39,202 bases of DNA from an uncultured Bacteroidia bacterium (lineage in GTDB: Bacteria > Bacteroidota > Bacteroidia > Bacteroidales > Prolixibacteraceae), in NCBI GenBank assembly GCA_903905505.1, contig CAIVGL010000005.1, forward strand, positions 1-39,202, given 5' to 3'. A program made the translations under genes and the position numbers. Position 1 is the stretch's first letter, and every line of letters begins with the position of its first letter. The notes beneath the pieces are model-generated. The model searched no databases. It saw only the letters and a list, made by a program, of their open reading frames with translations, and was not told the DNA's origin. This document shows, piece after piece, positions 24,115-31,225 of this stretch.

Positions 24115-24447
24115 CTAATTTCCGTTGTCAAATCTTTTTCTTTTAGTATGGTTTCTCAACTGGATAAACATCATAATACTAACTGCAAACCAGATAAAGT
24201 ACAAGAATAAAGCAGAAAGATTTTCAATCTTGAGCCTATTGTTGATAATTAGAACAATAAATGCCATTACAAATATTAGAAGTGCCAACTTAGAATAAGA
24301 ATAATACTTTAATAGTCTAAGATTAATGTCGTTTTCAGATAAACCCTTTAACCTAAAATGCATTATCATTCGTTCAGAAAAATTCATTTTATACATTTTT
24401 ATAAGTAATGATAGCTTCGAGCTCAAAAAATATCTAAACAAAACCAT
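24115..24447 (-). CDS. Hypothetical small membrane protein
   Basis: Up to 110 residues, with two predicted helices (KLALLIFVMAFIVLIIN and LSALFLYFIWFAVSIMMF) followed by a basic tail RNHTKRKRF. The N-terminal part is soluble with a predicted helix (NFSERMIMHFRLKGLSENDI). The start is uncertain: the first ATG gives MVLFRYF, while later Met codons at residues 18 and 21 (MYKMNFSE) are equally reasonable, and no Shine-Dalgarno sequence decides between them. No family is recognised. Base use is A+T-rich like its neighbours in the accessory patch. It may be part of a short transcript with the still smaller ORF upstream at 24497-24652. Confidence 0.5.
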   Translation of the reverse strand: MVLFRYFLSSKLSLLIKMYKMNFSERMIMHFRLKGLSENDINLRLLKYYSYSKLALLIFVMAFIVLIINNRLKIENLSALFLYFIWFAVSIMMFIQLRNHTKRKRFDNGN

Positions 24448-24496
24448 CCTTTAAAGTTGAGTTCTCATTGAAAATCTACACTTAAATAATTATTCT

Positions 24497-24652
24497 TTAT
24501 CCATCCTTTTTTTTGAATACTAAAAAATACATAACAATAGTCAACACTAAAAAGCTAAGGGTAAATACATAAGGATTTGACATTATTTCAAAAAATTCGA
24601 GAATTAGAATTATAAATAATATCAGGAAAACGAGCAATAAGAAAATTTTCAC
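24497..24652 (-). CDS. Possible 51-residue two-helix membrane protein
   Basis: A short frame with a GTG start reads VKIFLLLVFLILFIILILEF, then FEIMSNPYVF, then a second helix TLSFLVLTIVMYFLVF and the tail KKKDG before TAA. Two hydrophobic helices and a positively charged end give a believable small membrane protein. The GTG start, lack of a ribosome-binding site and lack of a recognised family make it tentative. It is on the same strand as the other small genes of this patch. Confidence 0.35.
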   Translation of the reverse strand: MKIFLLLVFLILFIILILEFFEIMSNPYVFTLSFLVLTIVMYFLVFKKKDG

Positions 24653-24723
24653 GTCATGTAAGTTTATAATTGCTATGAAAAAATAAGGCGCAATTCATTC
24701 TCCTTAACTCCGAGATAACCTAT

Positions 24724-25212
24724 CTACTCCCCACTCTTTATTCCGATAGGTGGACCGGCTTTTACTGGCTTGTCCAGAAAGGCTTGAATCTTGCCCATCA
24801 GACCCATCCCCCAGGTTTGAGAGATGCGAATCTGTTCTAGATTCAGCTGAGGTAACACCGAAGCCATCTTCTTGCCAACGGAGGTCTCGTAAAAGGCAAT
24901 AATCGCTTTGACATCCTCATGGGTATAAAACTTCTTGTAGATTGGAATAAGCTGCTCATTTAAGGCAGCCACCTCAACATCGAACACTTCGAGCTTTAAA
25001 GCTGTCCATTGACTCTCTGTAACATCGGGCTTAGAGGGTTTAAGCTGAGCGACCACTTGAGCGTAAAGACCATCGGTGGTGGCTGCCGAACCATTAACTA
25101 CTAACATCTTACTTAGATCCGCACTAAAAGAATCGGTTTGCGCGCACAGCGTGTTTGCAGACATGGCAAGAGCTAACAAACAAAACAAACTGGCTTTAAA
25201 AATTGATTTCAT
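24724..25212 (-). CDS. Secreted DUF2059 domain protein
   Basis: A 162-residue protein with a signal peptide (MKSIFKASLFCLLALAMSAN to about LCAQ) and a helical DUF2059-type domain: KFYTHEDVKAIIAFYETSVGKKM is the family's hallmark stretch. The preceding part (TESQWTALKLEVFDVEVAAL) also fits. DUF2059 proteins are periplasmic and poorly characterised. It lies 108 bases downstream of the stand-alone HTH gene on the same strand; that gap contains a dyad (25257-25275) that could be an operator. The short proline/glycine tail (KAGPPIGIKSGE) has no obvious role. Family is fairly sure, function unknown. Confidence 0.78.
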   Translation of the reverse strand: MKSIFKASLFCLLALAMSANTLCAQTDSFSADLSKMLVVNGSAATTDGLYAQVVAQLKPSKPDVTESQWTALKLEVFDVEVAALNEQLIPIYKKFYTHEDVKAIIAFYETSVGKKMASVLPQLNLEQIRISQTWGMGLMGKIQAFLDKPVKAGPPIGIKSGE

Positions 25213-25256
25213 AGGTTCTCTATTTTAGGGATTAAGGACGAAAGATAAAACAGAGG

Positions 25257-25275
25257 AGTGCACTACGGATGCACT
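25257..25275. promoter_or_regulatory. Dyad upstream of the DUF2059 gene, possible operator
   Basis: AGTGCA and TGCACT are exact inverted copies separated by seven bases, about 45 bases before the DUF2059 start and beside the HTH gene. A TATCTTTC -7-like box lies between the dyad and the start. Binding by the HTH protein is only a guess. Confidence 0.25.
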
Positions 25276-25320
25276 AGTCAAAAAGATTTGAGCTAAAAAC
25301 GAAAGAATTCCGAAAGGAGA

Positions 25321-25545
25321 TTAAAAGAGTAAAGGTTTACCCTGTTTGACTTCAAAATGATAACTTGAAGCGGAGTGGTGGAATACAATTTGACAGCCTC
25401 TCCCCTTTAAAAAGTCGAGATCATTAAAGACTGTTCGGCGTGAGACACCGAGTTTTCGAGCCAGCTCCTCCGCCGTTCCGGTGTTCGTAAGGGAGATTAA
25501 AACAACAAGTCTTTCAATGCGGGCGGTCTGATCTTCGTAGCTCAT
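25321..25545 (-). CDS. Stand-alone HTH protein (HTH_11/DeoR-like)
   Basis: A 74-residue protein that is almost only a winged-helix DNA-binding domain. Helices run through RIERLVVLISLTNTG, then AEELARKLGVS and the recognition helix RRTVFNDLDFLKGRG, followed by a short wing (CQIVFHHSASSYHFEV). There is no effector-binding domain, so it is far shorter than DeoR or LicR family regulators. Such bare HTH_11 proteins are frequent in Bacteroidetes. It lies downstream of rplT but is separated from it by a strong hairpin terminator, so it should have its own promoter. Its likely neighbour target is the DUF2059 gene. Autoregulation or a phage-type role is also possible. Confidence 0.75.
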   Translation of the reverse strand: MSYEDQTARIERLVVLISLTNTGTAEELARKLGVSRRTVFNDLDFLKGRGCQIVFHHSASSYHFEVKQGKPLLF

Positions 25546-25595
25546 CTTTTTATTTTCTACTAAATATAAAGAAATAAAAAGAAATAGTTGGAACT

Positions 25596-25624
25596 AAAAG
25601 AGGAGCTCAATGAGCTCCTCTTTT
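25596..25624 (-). terminator. Hairpin terminator after rplT
   Basis: AAAAGAGGAGCTC and its exact complement form a 13-base stem with a three-base loop, with T runs on both sides. It lies 34 bases past the rplT stop and could act in both directions. It ends the thrS-infC-rpmI-rplT operon. Confidence 0.85.
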
Positions 25625-25657
25625 TATCTGAAAATTTATTTCGCCTAATTTTTCAAA

Positions 25658-26002
25658 TTACTTAACTTTTTTAACAATAGCGCTGAAAGCAGCGGGATTG
25701 TTCATAGCTAGATCGGCCAAAACCTTACGGTTGATTTCGATGTTCGCACTTTTCAATTTCCCCATAAATACGGAGTAAGATAACCCTTCGGTGCGAACAG
25801 CAGCGTTAATACGTTGAATCCACAAAGCACGGAATAATCTTTTCTTAGTTTTTCTGTCACGGTACGCATACCCTAATCCTTTTTCGTATGTGTTTTTGGC
25901 AACCGTCCAGACATTTTTACGCGATCCAAAGTAACCTCTGGTAAGTAGCAGCAACTTTTTTCTTCGCGCTTTTGATGCTACATGATTTACTGATCTTGGC
26001 AT
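25658..26002 (-). CDS. rplT: 50S ribosomal protein L20
   Basis: Binds 23S rRNA early in 50S assembly; in several bacteria it also represses its own operon. The 114-residue sequence carries the family signatures [51 protein letters not shown] and the C-terminal [10 protein letters not shown]. Length is normal. It is the last gene of the translation operon, 96 bases after rpmI. That leader holds a small stem TTCCT/AGGAA (26028-26043 on the window strand), which could be part of an autoregulatory leader, though I cannot match a known L20 leader. Confidence 0.97.
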   Translation of the reverse strand: MPRSVNHVASKARRKKLLLLTRGYFGSRKNVWTVAKNTYEKGLGYAYRDRKTKKRLFRALWIQRINAAVRTEGLSYSVFMGKLKSANIEINRKVLADLAMNNPAAFSAIVKKVK

Positions 26003-26098
26003 TTTTTTTTGTTTTAGGACAATGGCGTTCCTAGTTAAAGGAATCTTTTGGTGCTCACTGACCGGTTAAACTTAACTATAACTCGTCAATAGAAATGA

Positions 26099-26296
26099 TT
26101 ACCTCATGGCTAATAACCGTTTGACATGATTCGTGTCAACATCGGCAACTAGAGCCCATTTGGTTAGGTTTCTCTTGCGTTTAGTGCTTTTTTTGGTCAA
26201 AATATGACTTTTATAAGCGTGTTTCCTTTTGATTTTTCCTGAGCCGGTCAGAATGAAACGTTTCTTAGCCCCGGCATTCGTTTTCATTTTAGGCAT
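26099..26296 (-). CDS. rpmI: 50S ribosomal protein L35
   Basis: A 65-residue, very basic ribosomal protein. It begins [20 protein letters not shown], then [17 protein letters not shown] and TKRKRNL, all standard for L35, and ends with the helical [13 protein letters not shown]. It starts just 4 bases after the infC stop, so the two genes are translationally linked, and rplT follows after 96 bases. The order infC-rpmI-rplT is conserved across bacteria. Confidence 0.97.
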   Translation of the reverse strand: MPKMKTNAGAKKRFILTGSGKIKRKHAYKSHILTKKSTKRKRNLTKWALVADVDTNHVKRLLAMR

Positions 26297-26300
26297 CTTG

Positions 26301-26861
26301 TTATTTTTTCTTTTTAGGCGAAATAAATATTGTCATTCTTTTTCCTTCGAGCTTTGGAAGCTGTTCAACCTTACCGACCTCTTCCAAGGCATTGGCAAAA
26401 CGAAGCAGCAAGATCTCTCCTTGCTCATTATATAATATCGACCGTCCTTTAAAAAATACGTATGCCTTAACTTTAGCCCCTTCTTGAAGGAACTTCTCAG
26501 CATGCTTTAATTTAAAGTTATAATCGTGATCATCCGTATTTGGACCAAATCGAATCTCTTTAACAATGATCTTCGATGCTTTGGCTTTAAGCTCTTTCTG
26601 CTTTTTCTTCTGTTCGTAAAGAAATTTCTGAAAGTCAGCAATTCGGCAAACAGGTGGCTCCGCATTTGGAGAGATCTCAACAAGATCAAGCTCCAACTCA
26701 TCGGCGCGACGAAGGGCGTCTTGAATTCTGAAAACCCCAGGGGTTTCAATATTCTCTCCAACCAATCTTACCTCAGCAACACGAATCTGATGATTAACCC
26801 GAAATGGTGATTTTTCTTCCTCTTTGGGACCTCTTGGTCCATTGCCTCTAATTACTGCTAT
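26301..26861 (-). CDS. infC: Translation initiation factor IF-3, with a probable ATA start codon
   Basis: Binds the 30S subunit and checks start-codon pairing. From TTG 26765 the frame would begin [14 protein letters not shown], cutting away the conserved N-terminal part. The frame continues upstream without interruption to give [20 protein letters not shown] and [12 protein letters not shown], which is standard IF-3. The only in-frame codon at the Met position is ATA (26859-26861). It is preceded at 8 bases by AGGAGG, the only strong Shine-Dalgarno I noticed in the window, and an in-frame TAG closes the frame four codons further up. Total is 186 residues. Non-AUG starts (AUU in E. coli) underlie IF-3 self-control, so the ATA is probably regulatory. 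ATT three codons later is a weaker alternative. It lies 32 bases after thrS. Confidence 0.92.
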   Translation of the reverse strand: MAVIRGNGPRGPKEEEKSPFRVNHQIRVAEVRLVGENIETPGVFRIQDALRRADELELDLVEISPNAEPPVCRIADFQKFLYEQKKKQKELKAKASKIIVKEIRFGPNTDDHDYNFKLKHAEKFLQEGAKVKAYVFFKGRSILYNEQGEILLLRFANALEEVGKVEQLPKLEGKRMTIFISPKKKK

Positions 26862-26865
26862 GGCT

Positions 26866-26876
26866 TTATCCTCCTA
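26866..26876 (-). promoter_or_regulatory. Shine-Dalgarno sequence that fixes the infC start
   Basis: On the minus strand AGGAGG is followed by ATAAAGCC and then ATA. The 8-base spacing is optimal for ATA and too long for the ATT three codons on. Other genes in this window lack such a site, as is usual in Bacteroidetes. The interval given spans AGGAGG with its flanking bases. Confidence 0.75.
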
Positions 26877-26893
26877 TTTATTAATTTATTAAA

Positions 26894-28843
26894 CTATTTA
26901 TATGCATCTGCCAACGCTGCAGTAACCTCATTCCCAATAAACAACGCGAATTCATCGATTGTCATGGTTCCTTGATCACCTTCACCTTGGCGTCGAACTG
27001 CTACCGTATTATCTTCAAACTCTTTCTCCCCAACGATCAAAAGGTATGGAATACGCTTCATCTCATTGTCTCGAATTTTTCTGCCGATTTTTTCGTTACG
27101 GTCGTCAATTCCGGCGCGAATATCGGAAATATTTAATTGATTTGAAACTTTTTGCGCATATTCGTTGTACTTTTCGCTGATTGGCAACACCACAACCTGC
27201 TCTGGAGTTAACCATAACGGAAATTTACCAGCCGTATGTTCGATCAAAACAGCACAAAAACGCTCCATCGATCCAAACGGTGCACGGTGTATCATCACCG
27301 GTCTGTGACGTTTATCATCAGCACCAACATACTCAAGTTCAAAACGTTCAGGTAAGTTATAGTCAACCTGGATAGTTCCCAACTGCCAGCTTCTTCCCAA
27401 AGCATCCTTGATCATAAAGTCGAGCTTCGGTCCGTAAAATGCCGCTTCACCTAATTCGGTGATCGTATTCAACCCTTTTTCTTCGCATGCCTCAATAATG
27501 GCACTTTCCGCTTTTTCCCAGTTTTCATCCGATCCAATGTATTTCTCTTTATTTTTTGGATCACGCAAAGAGATCTGAGCCTTATAATCTTTAAAGTCTA
27601 ATGCCTTAAAAATAATAAAGATGATATCGATAACTTTTAGGAACTCCTCTTTTAACTGATCGGGACGACAGAAGATATGCGCATCATCTTGCGTAAAGCT
27701 ACGGACACGTGTCAATCCATGAAGCTCACCACTCTGCTCATATCGATAAACGGTTCCAAATTCTGCCATTCGAACTGGCAGATCTTTGTATGAACGTGGC
27801 TTAAACTTATAGATCTCGCAATGATGAGGGCAGTTCATTGGTTTGAGCAAATACTCCTCGCCTTCGTTAGGTGTTCGGATAGGCTGGAAGGAATCTTTTC
27901 CATATTTCTGATAATGGCCTGAAGTTTTATACAAAGAAACATCGCCAATATGAGGGGTTATCACCTGCTCATAACCGAATTTCTTTTGAACTTTCTTCAG
28001 GAATTTCTCCAGTTGTTCACGAAGCATAGCCCCTTTAGGAAGCCACAAGGGAAGTCCCAGACCTACGTTTGGAGAGAAATGGAACAACTCCATCTCCTTG
28101 CCGATTTTACGATGGTCGCGCTTTTTAGCCTCCTCAACCAAAACCATATACTCCTCAAGAAGTTTTTGTTTTGGGAAGGTAATGCCATAGACACGCGTAA
28201 GCATCTTGTTTTTATCGTTGCCACGCCAGTATGCACCAGCGATATTGGTCAATTTAACCGCCTTGATAAAACCAGTATGTGGCAAGTGAGGACCTCTACA
28301 GAGATCGGTAAAATTACCCTGGTTATATAAGGTTATGGTGCCATCCACAAGATCGGTAATCAATTCAACCTTATACGGATCACCTTTGGCCGTGAACATT
28401 TTTAGCGCATCGGCTTTGGAGATCTCACTGCGCACGATAGCAGATTTCAATCGAGAAAGCTCTAGAATTTTTTGCTCAATACTAGCGAGATCTTTATCGG
28501 TAAGCATCTTGCCATCGGGAAGGTCGATATCGTAATAAAAGCCATTCTCCACAGTTGGACCAATACCAAACTTAGTGCCTGGATGGAAAAACTCTATCGC
28601 TTCAGCCATGATATGTGCCGAAGAGTGCCAGAAGGTCTCCCGTCCTTGCAAGTCATCCCATAGGAATAACTTGATGGAAGCATCCGTTTCGATTGGACGT
28701 AAAAGGTCTCTGACCTCTCCATCGACACCTATTGAGAGTACATCCTGAGCTAAGCGGGTGCTAATGGCTTCAGCAATGCCTAAACCTGTTATTCCTTTCT
28801 CAAACTCGCGAACCGAGCCATCTGGAAATGTAATTTTTATCAT
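26894..28843 (-). CDS. thrS: Threonyl-tRNA synthetase
   Basis: Charges tRNA-Thr; class II synthetase. The 649 residues carry, in order, an N-terminal TGS domain ([20 protein letters not shown]), the second additional (editing) domain with [14 protein letters not shown] and the later LTDLVDGT...[12 protein letters not shown] part, the catalytic core with [12 protein letters not shown] (C338 is the zinc ligand position), motif 2 around [12 protein letters not shown], motif 3 [13 protein letters not shown], and the anticodon-binding domain ([17 protein letters not shown]). All parts are intact. It heads the thrS-infC-rpmI-rplT operon and has a textbook Bacteroidetes promoter upstream. Confidence 0.98.
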   Translation of the reverse strand: MIKITFPDGSVREFEKGITGLGIAEAISTRLAQDVLSIGVDGEVRDLLRPIETDASIKLFLWDDLQGRETFWHSSAHIMAEAIEFFHPGTKFGIGPTVENGFYYDIDLPDGKMLTDKDLASIEQKILELSRLKSAIVRSEISKADALKMFTAKGDPYKVELITDLVDGTITLYNQGNFTDLCRGPHLPHTGFIKAVKLTNIAGAYWRGNDKNKMLTRVYGITFPKQKLLEEYMVLVEEAKKRDHRKIGKEMELFHFSPNVGLGLPLWLPKGAMLREQLEKFLKKVQKKFGYEQVITPHIGDVSLYKTSGHYQKYGKDSFQPIRTPNEGEEYLLKPMNCPHHCEIYKFKPRSYKDLPVRMAEFGTVYRYEQSGELHGLTRVRSFTQDDAHIFCRPDQLKEEFLKVIDIIFIIFKALDFKDYKAQISLRDPKNKEKYIGSDENWEKAESAIIEACEEKGLNTITELGEAAFYGPKLDFMIKDALGRSWQLGTIQVDYNLPERFELEYVGADDKRHRPVMIHRAPFGSMERFCAVLIEHTAGKFPLWLTPEQVVVLPISEKYNEYAQKVSNQLNISDIRAGIDDRNEKIGRKIRDNEMKRIPYLLIVGEKEFEDNTVAVRRQGEGDQGTMTIDEFALFIGNEVTAALADAYK

Positions 28844-28865
28844 CGCTACAATTTTTTTCGAGGTG

Positions 28866-28897
28866 CAAATTTAACGATTATCCGCTGGTTCTTCAAA
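28866..28897 (-). promoter_or_regulatory. thrS operon promoter (TTTG, 20 bases, TAAATTTG)
   Basis: On the minus strand TTTG (28894-28897) and TAAATTTG (28866-28873) are separated by exactly 20 bases, the ideal Bacteroidetes sigma-ABfr arrangement. Predicted transcription begins close to 28860, leaving a short leader of under 20 bases before ATG 28843. Confidence 0.8.
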
Positions 28898-28969
28898 ATT
28901 ACGGCAAAGTTTAATCACCCTTTTTTCGGAATCTTAGCAATCTGTGACGTTAGACTCCCCAAATTTTAA

Positions 28970-28977
28970 TATTTTTG
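28970..28977 (+). promoter_or_regulatory. Promoter -7 box for the DPP-IV-like gene
   Basis: TATTTTTG matches TAnnTTTG and lies 30 bases before ATG 29008. Its position rules out translation from the upstream TTG at 28975, which lies inside the box. The -33 match is weak (TGTG). Confidence 0.5.
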
Positions 28978-29007
28978 AGCTGTAAAACAGCATTAACAAC
29001 CTCTATT

Positions 29008-31197
29008 ATGCGCAGAATCACCATCCTTTTATCCTTTATTGTCATCGGCTGCAGCACACTTTATGCTCAAAAAATATCCTTAGAAGAACTATTGTCAAAA
29101 GGGACATTCAGGCAATCAGCCGTTACTGGATTGGCCTCCACAAAAGATGGATTAAACTATACCACTCTTGAGAATGGGGGAAAAGAAATTGTCAAATACA
29201 GTTACAAAACAGGTCTTAAAGTATCTGTATTACTCGATATTAAAGCGCTAAAAAACGACTCCCTTACCACGATAAGTGAATACACCTTTAGTGAAGACGA
29301 AACAAAAGTACTTTTACTAAGCAACAGAAAATCAATCTACCGCAGATCGTTTACCGCGATCTATTTCGTTTATAATTTCACCACCAAAGAGCTCACCCGT
29401 CTATCGCCAGGAAGACAACAAGTAGCAACCTTATCTCCAGATGGGGAACGAGTTGCATTTGCACGAAACAATAATTTATTTGTTAAGAGTTTACGCTTTG
29501 GGACCGAGCGTCAGATATCCATGGATGGCGAAGTGAATAAAATAATCAATGGTGTTCCAGACTGGGTTTATGAAGAGGAATTTGAATTTATTCGAGGCTT
29601 TGAATGGTCGCCAGACAGCAAACAAGTGGCGTACTTAAAATTTGATGAATCGGAAGTGCCCTCGTTTGGATTTACGCTCTATAAAGGTTCAACTCCTACA
29701 AAACCAGAAAACGGACTTTATCCTGGTGAATTCAGGTATAAATATCCCAAAGCTGGCGAGAGAAATGCAACTGTATCGGTCTGGGTTTACGACATCAAAG
29801 CGGGCCAAAACATAGAGATGGATCTTGGAAACGATAAAGATTATTATGTACCTAAGATTCGCTGGACGTACTCTGGAAAAAACTTAGGCATATTCAAGGT
29901 TAACAGACTTCAAAATAAGGCCGAATTATTTTTCGCAAACTCACATAGCGGCGACGCACGATTGATTTACACTGAAAAAAACAAACGTTACATCGAGATC
30001 GATTTTTTTGACAATTTCGCGTTCCTCTCTGACGACAAAAGCTTTATCATCCTGAGCGAACAAGATGGCTATAAGCACCTATACCTCTATGATACCAGTG
30101 GCGTTAAAATCAGTCAGCTTACCAAAGGAAAGTTTGATGTTTTAAAATATTACGGATTTGATAACACAAGCAAAATTTTCTATTATCAGGCAGCTGCAGC
30201 ATCTCCACTTCAACGTGAGGTTTATGGGGTAAGCATAGATTTGAAGAAAAGAATTCAGTTAACACCCAAGAAAGGGACTAACTCAGTTTTATTTAGTAAC
30301 ACCTATAAATTTTACATCAACGACTATTCCTCTCTAACAACCCCTTTGATGTCGACCTTGCACGATATCACAGGCAAGCAACTGAGAGTCTTAAAAGAAA
30401 ACAATGCGTTAAAAGCAATTGAAACCGATCGAAAGATCCCGGCTAAAGAGTTTATTACGTTTAACAATTCAACAGGGGAAGTACTTAATGGGTGGATGAT
30501 TAAACCATCTGATTTTGATCCTTCTAAAAGATATCCAGTCTTAATGACTCAATATAGTGGTCCAAACCATCAACAAGTATTAGATAGCTATAGCATTGGA
30601 TGGGAAAACTACCTAGCCGAGAATGGGTATTTAGTGGTGTGCTTTGATGGTCGCGGAACCGGTGCTCGGGGTGAAGAATTTAGGAAATGCACCTATGGTC
30701 AACTTGGCAAATATGAGTCAGACGATCAGATAGATGCGGCTAAATATGTTGCCACACTTCCATTTGCAGATGGTAAGAATATCGCCATCTGGGGTTGGAG
30801 TTTTGGAGCAACGGTTGTAGACTTATGCCTTGCGAAAGGAGGCGATCTCTTTAAAGCAGGAATAGCAGTTGCTGCGGTAACAAATTTTAGATTTTACGAC
30901 ACCATATACACCGAACGTTATCTAGGTTTACCGAGTCAGAATCCAGAAGGCTATGACGAAAACTCACCGATTACCTTAGCCAAGGGGATAAAAGGGAAAC
31001 TGCTTATCGTGCACGGCATGGCTGATGATAATGTTCATTATCAGAATGCAGTTGAATTTCAAGAGGCGATGGTTCAGGCAGGTGTGCAATTCCAGAGTAT
31101 GTCGTATGCCAATCGCAACCATAGCATCCGAGGAGGAAATACCTCCATGCACCTCTATACCATGTTCGAGAATTTCCTTAAAGAGAATCTAAAGTAA
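29008..31197 (+). CDS. Dipeptidyl-peptidase IV family serine peptidase (S9B)
   Basis: Exported peptidase expected to remove N-terminal X-Pro/X-Ala dipeptides. ATG 29008 gives 729 residues with signal MRRITILLSFIVIGC then LYAQ; a longer frame from TTG 28975 would start inside the promoter. A beta-propeller precedes the alpha/beta-hydrolase domain. The N-terminus-binding Glu cluster is DWVYEEE (185-191). The triad is S598 in GWSFG, D673 in GMADDNVH and H705 in NRNHSI. GWSFG replaces the usual GWSYGG, with Ala after Gly (GWSFGA), a mild change. GC in the signal (IGC) could also be a lipobox, so secretion route is open. It converges on the GH127 gene with 28 bases between stops. Confidence 0.92.
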   Translation: MRRITILLSFIVIGCSTLYAQKISLEELLSKGTFRQSAVTGLASTKDGLNYTTLENGGKEIVKYSYKTGLKVSVLLDIKALKNDSLTTISEYTFSEDETKVLLLSNRKSIYRRSFTAIYFVYNFTTKELTRLSPGRQQVATLSPDGERVAFARNNNLFVKSLRFGTERQISMDGEVNKIINGVPDWVYEEEFEFIRGFEWSPDSKQVAYLKFDESEVPSFGFTLYKGSTPTKPENGLYPGEFRYKYPKAGERNATVSVWVYDIKAGQNIEMDLGNDKDYYVPKIRWTYSGKNLGIFKVNRLQNKAELFFANSHSGDARLIYTEKNKRYIEIDFFDNFAFLSDDKSFIILSEQDGYKHLYLYDTSGVKISQLTKGKFDVLKYYGFDNTSKIFYYQAAAASPLQREVYGVSIDLKKRIQLTPKKGTNSVLFSNTYKFYINDYSSLTTPLMSTLHDITGKQLRVLKENNALKAIETDRKIPAKEFITFNNSTGEVLNGWMIKPSDFDPSKRYPVLMTQYSGPNHQQVLDSYSIGWENYLAENGYLVVCFDGRGTGARGEEFRKCTYGQLGKYESDDQIDAAKYVATLPFADGKNIAIWGWSFGATVVDLCLAKGGDLFKAGIAVAAVTNFRFYDTIYTERYLGLPSQNPEGYDENSPITLAKGIKGKLLIVHGMADDNVHYQNAVEFQEAMVQAGVQFQSMSYANRNHSIRGGNTSMHLYTMFENFLKENLK

Positions 31198-31225
31198 GAA
31201 GTTAGAAGTTTAAAATATCGCCCGA

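Noticed and set aside
26301-26765. infC starting at TTG 26765
   Set aside because: It would remove 32 conserved N-terminal residues of IF-3. The homologous frame continues to ATA 26861 with an ideal Shine-Dalgarno.
28975-29007. Longer DPP-IV-like protein from TTG 28975
   Set aside because: The extra residues are not signal-like, the TTG lies inside a TATTTTTG promoter box, and ATG 29008 gives a proper signal peptide.
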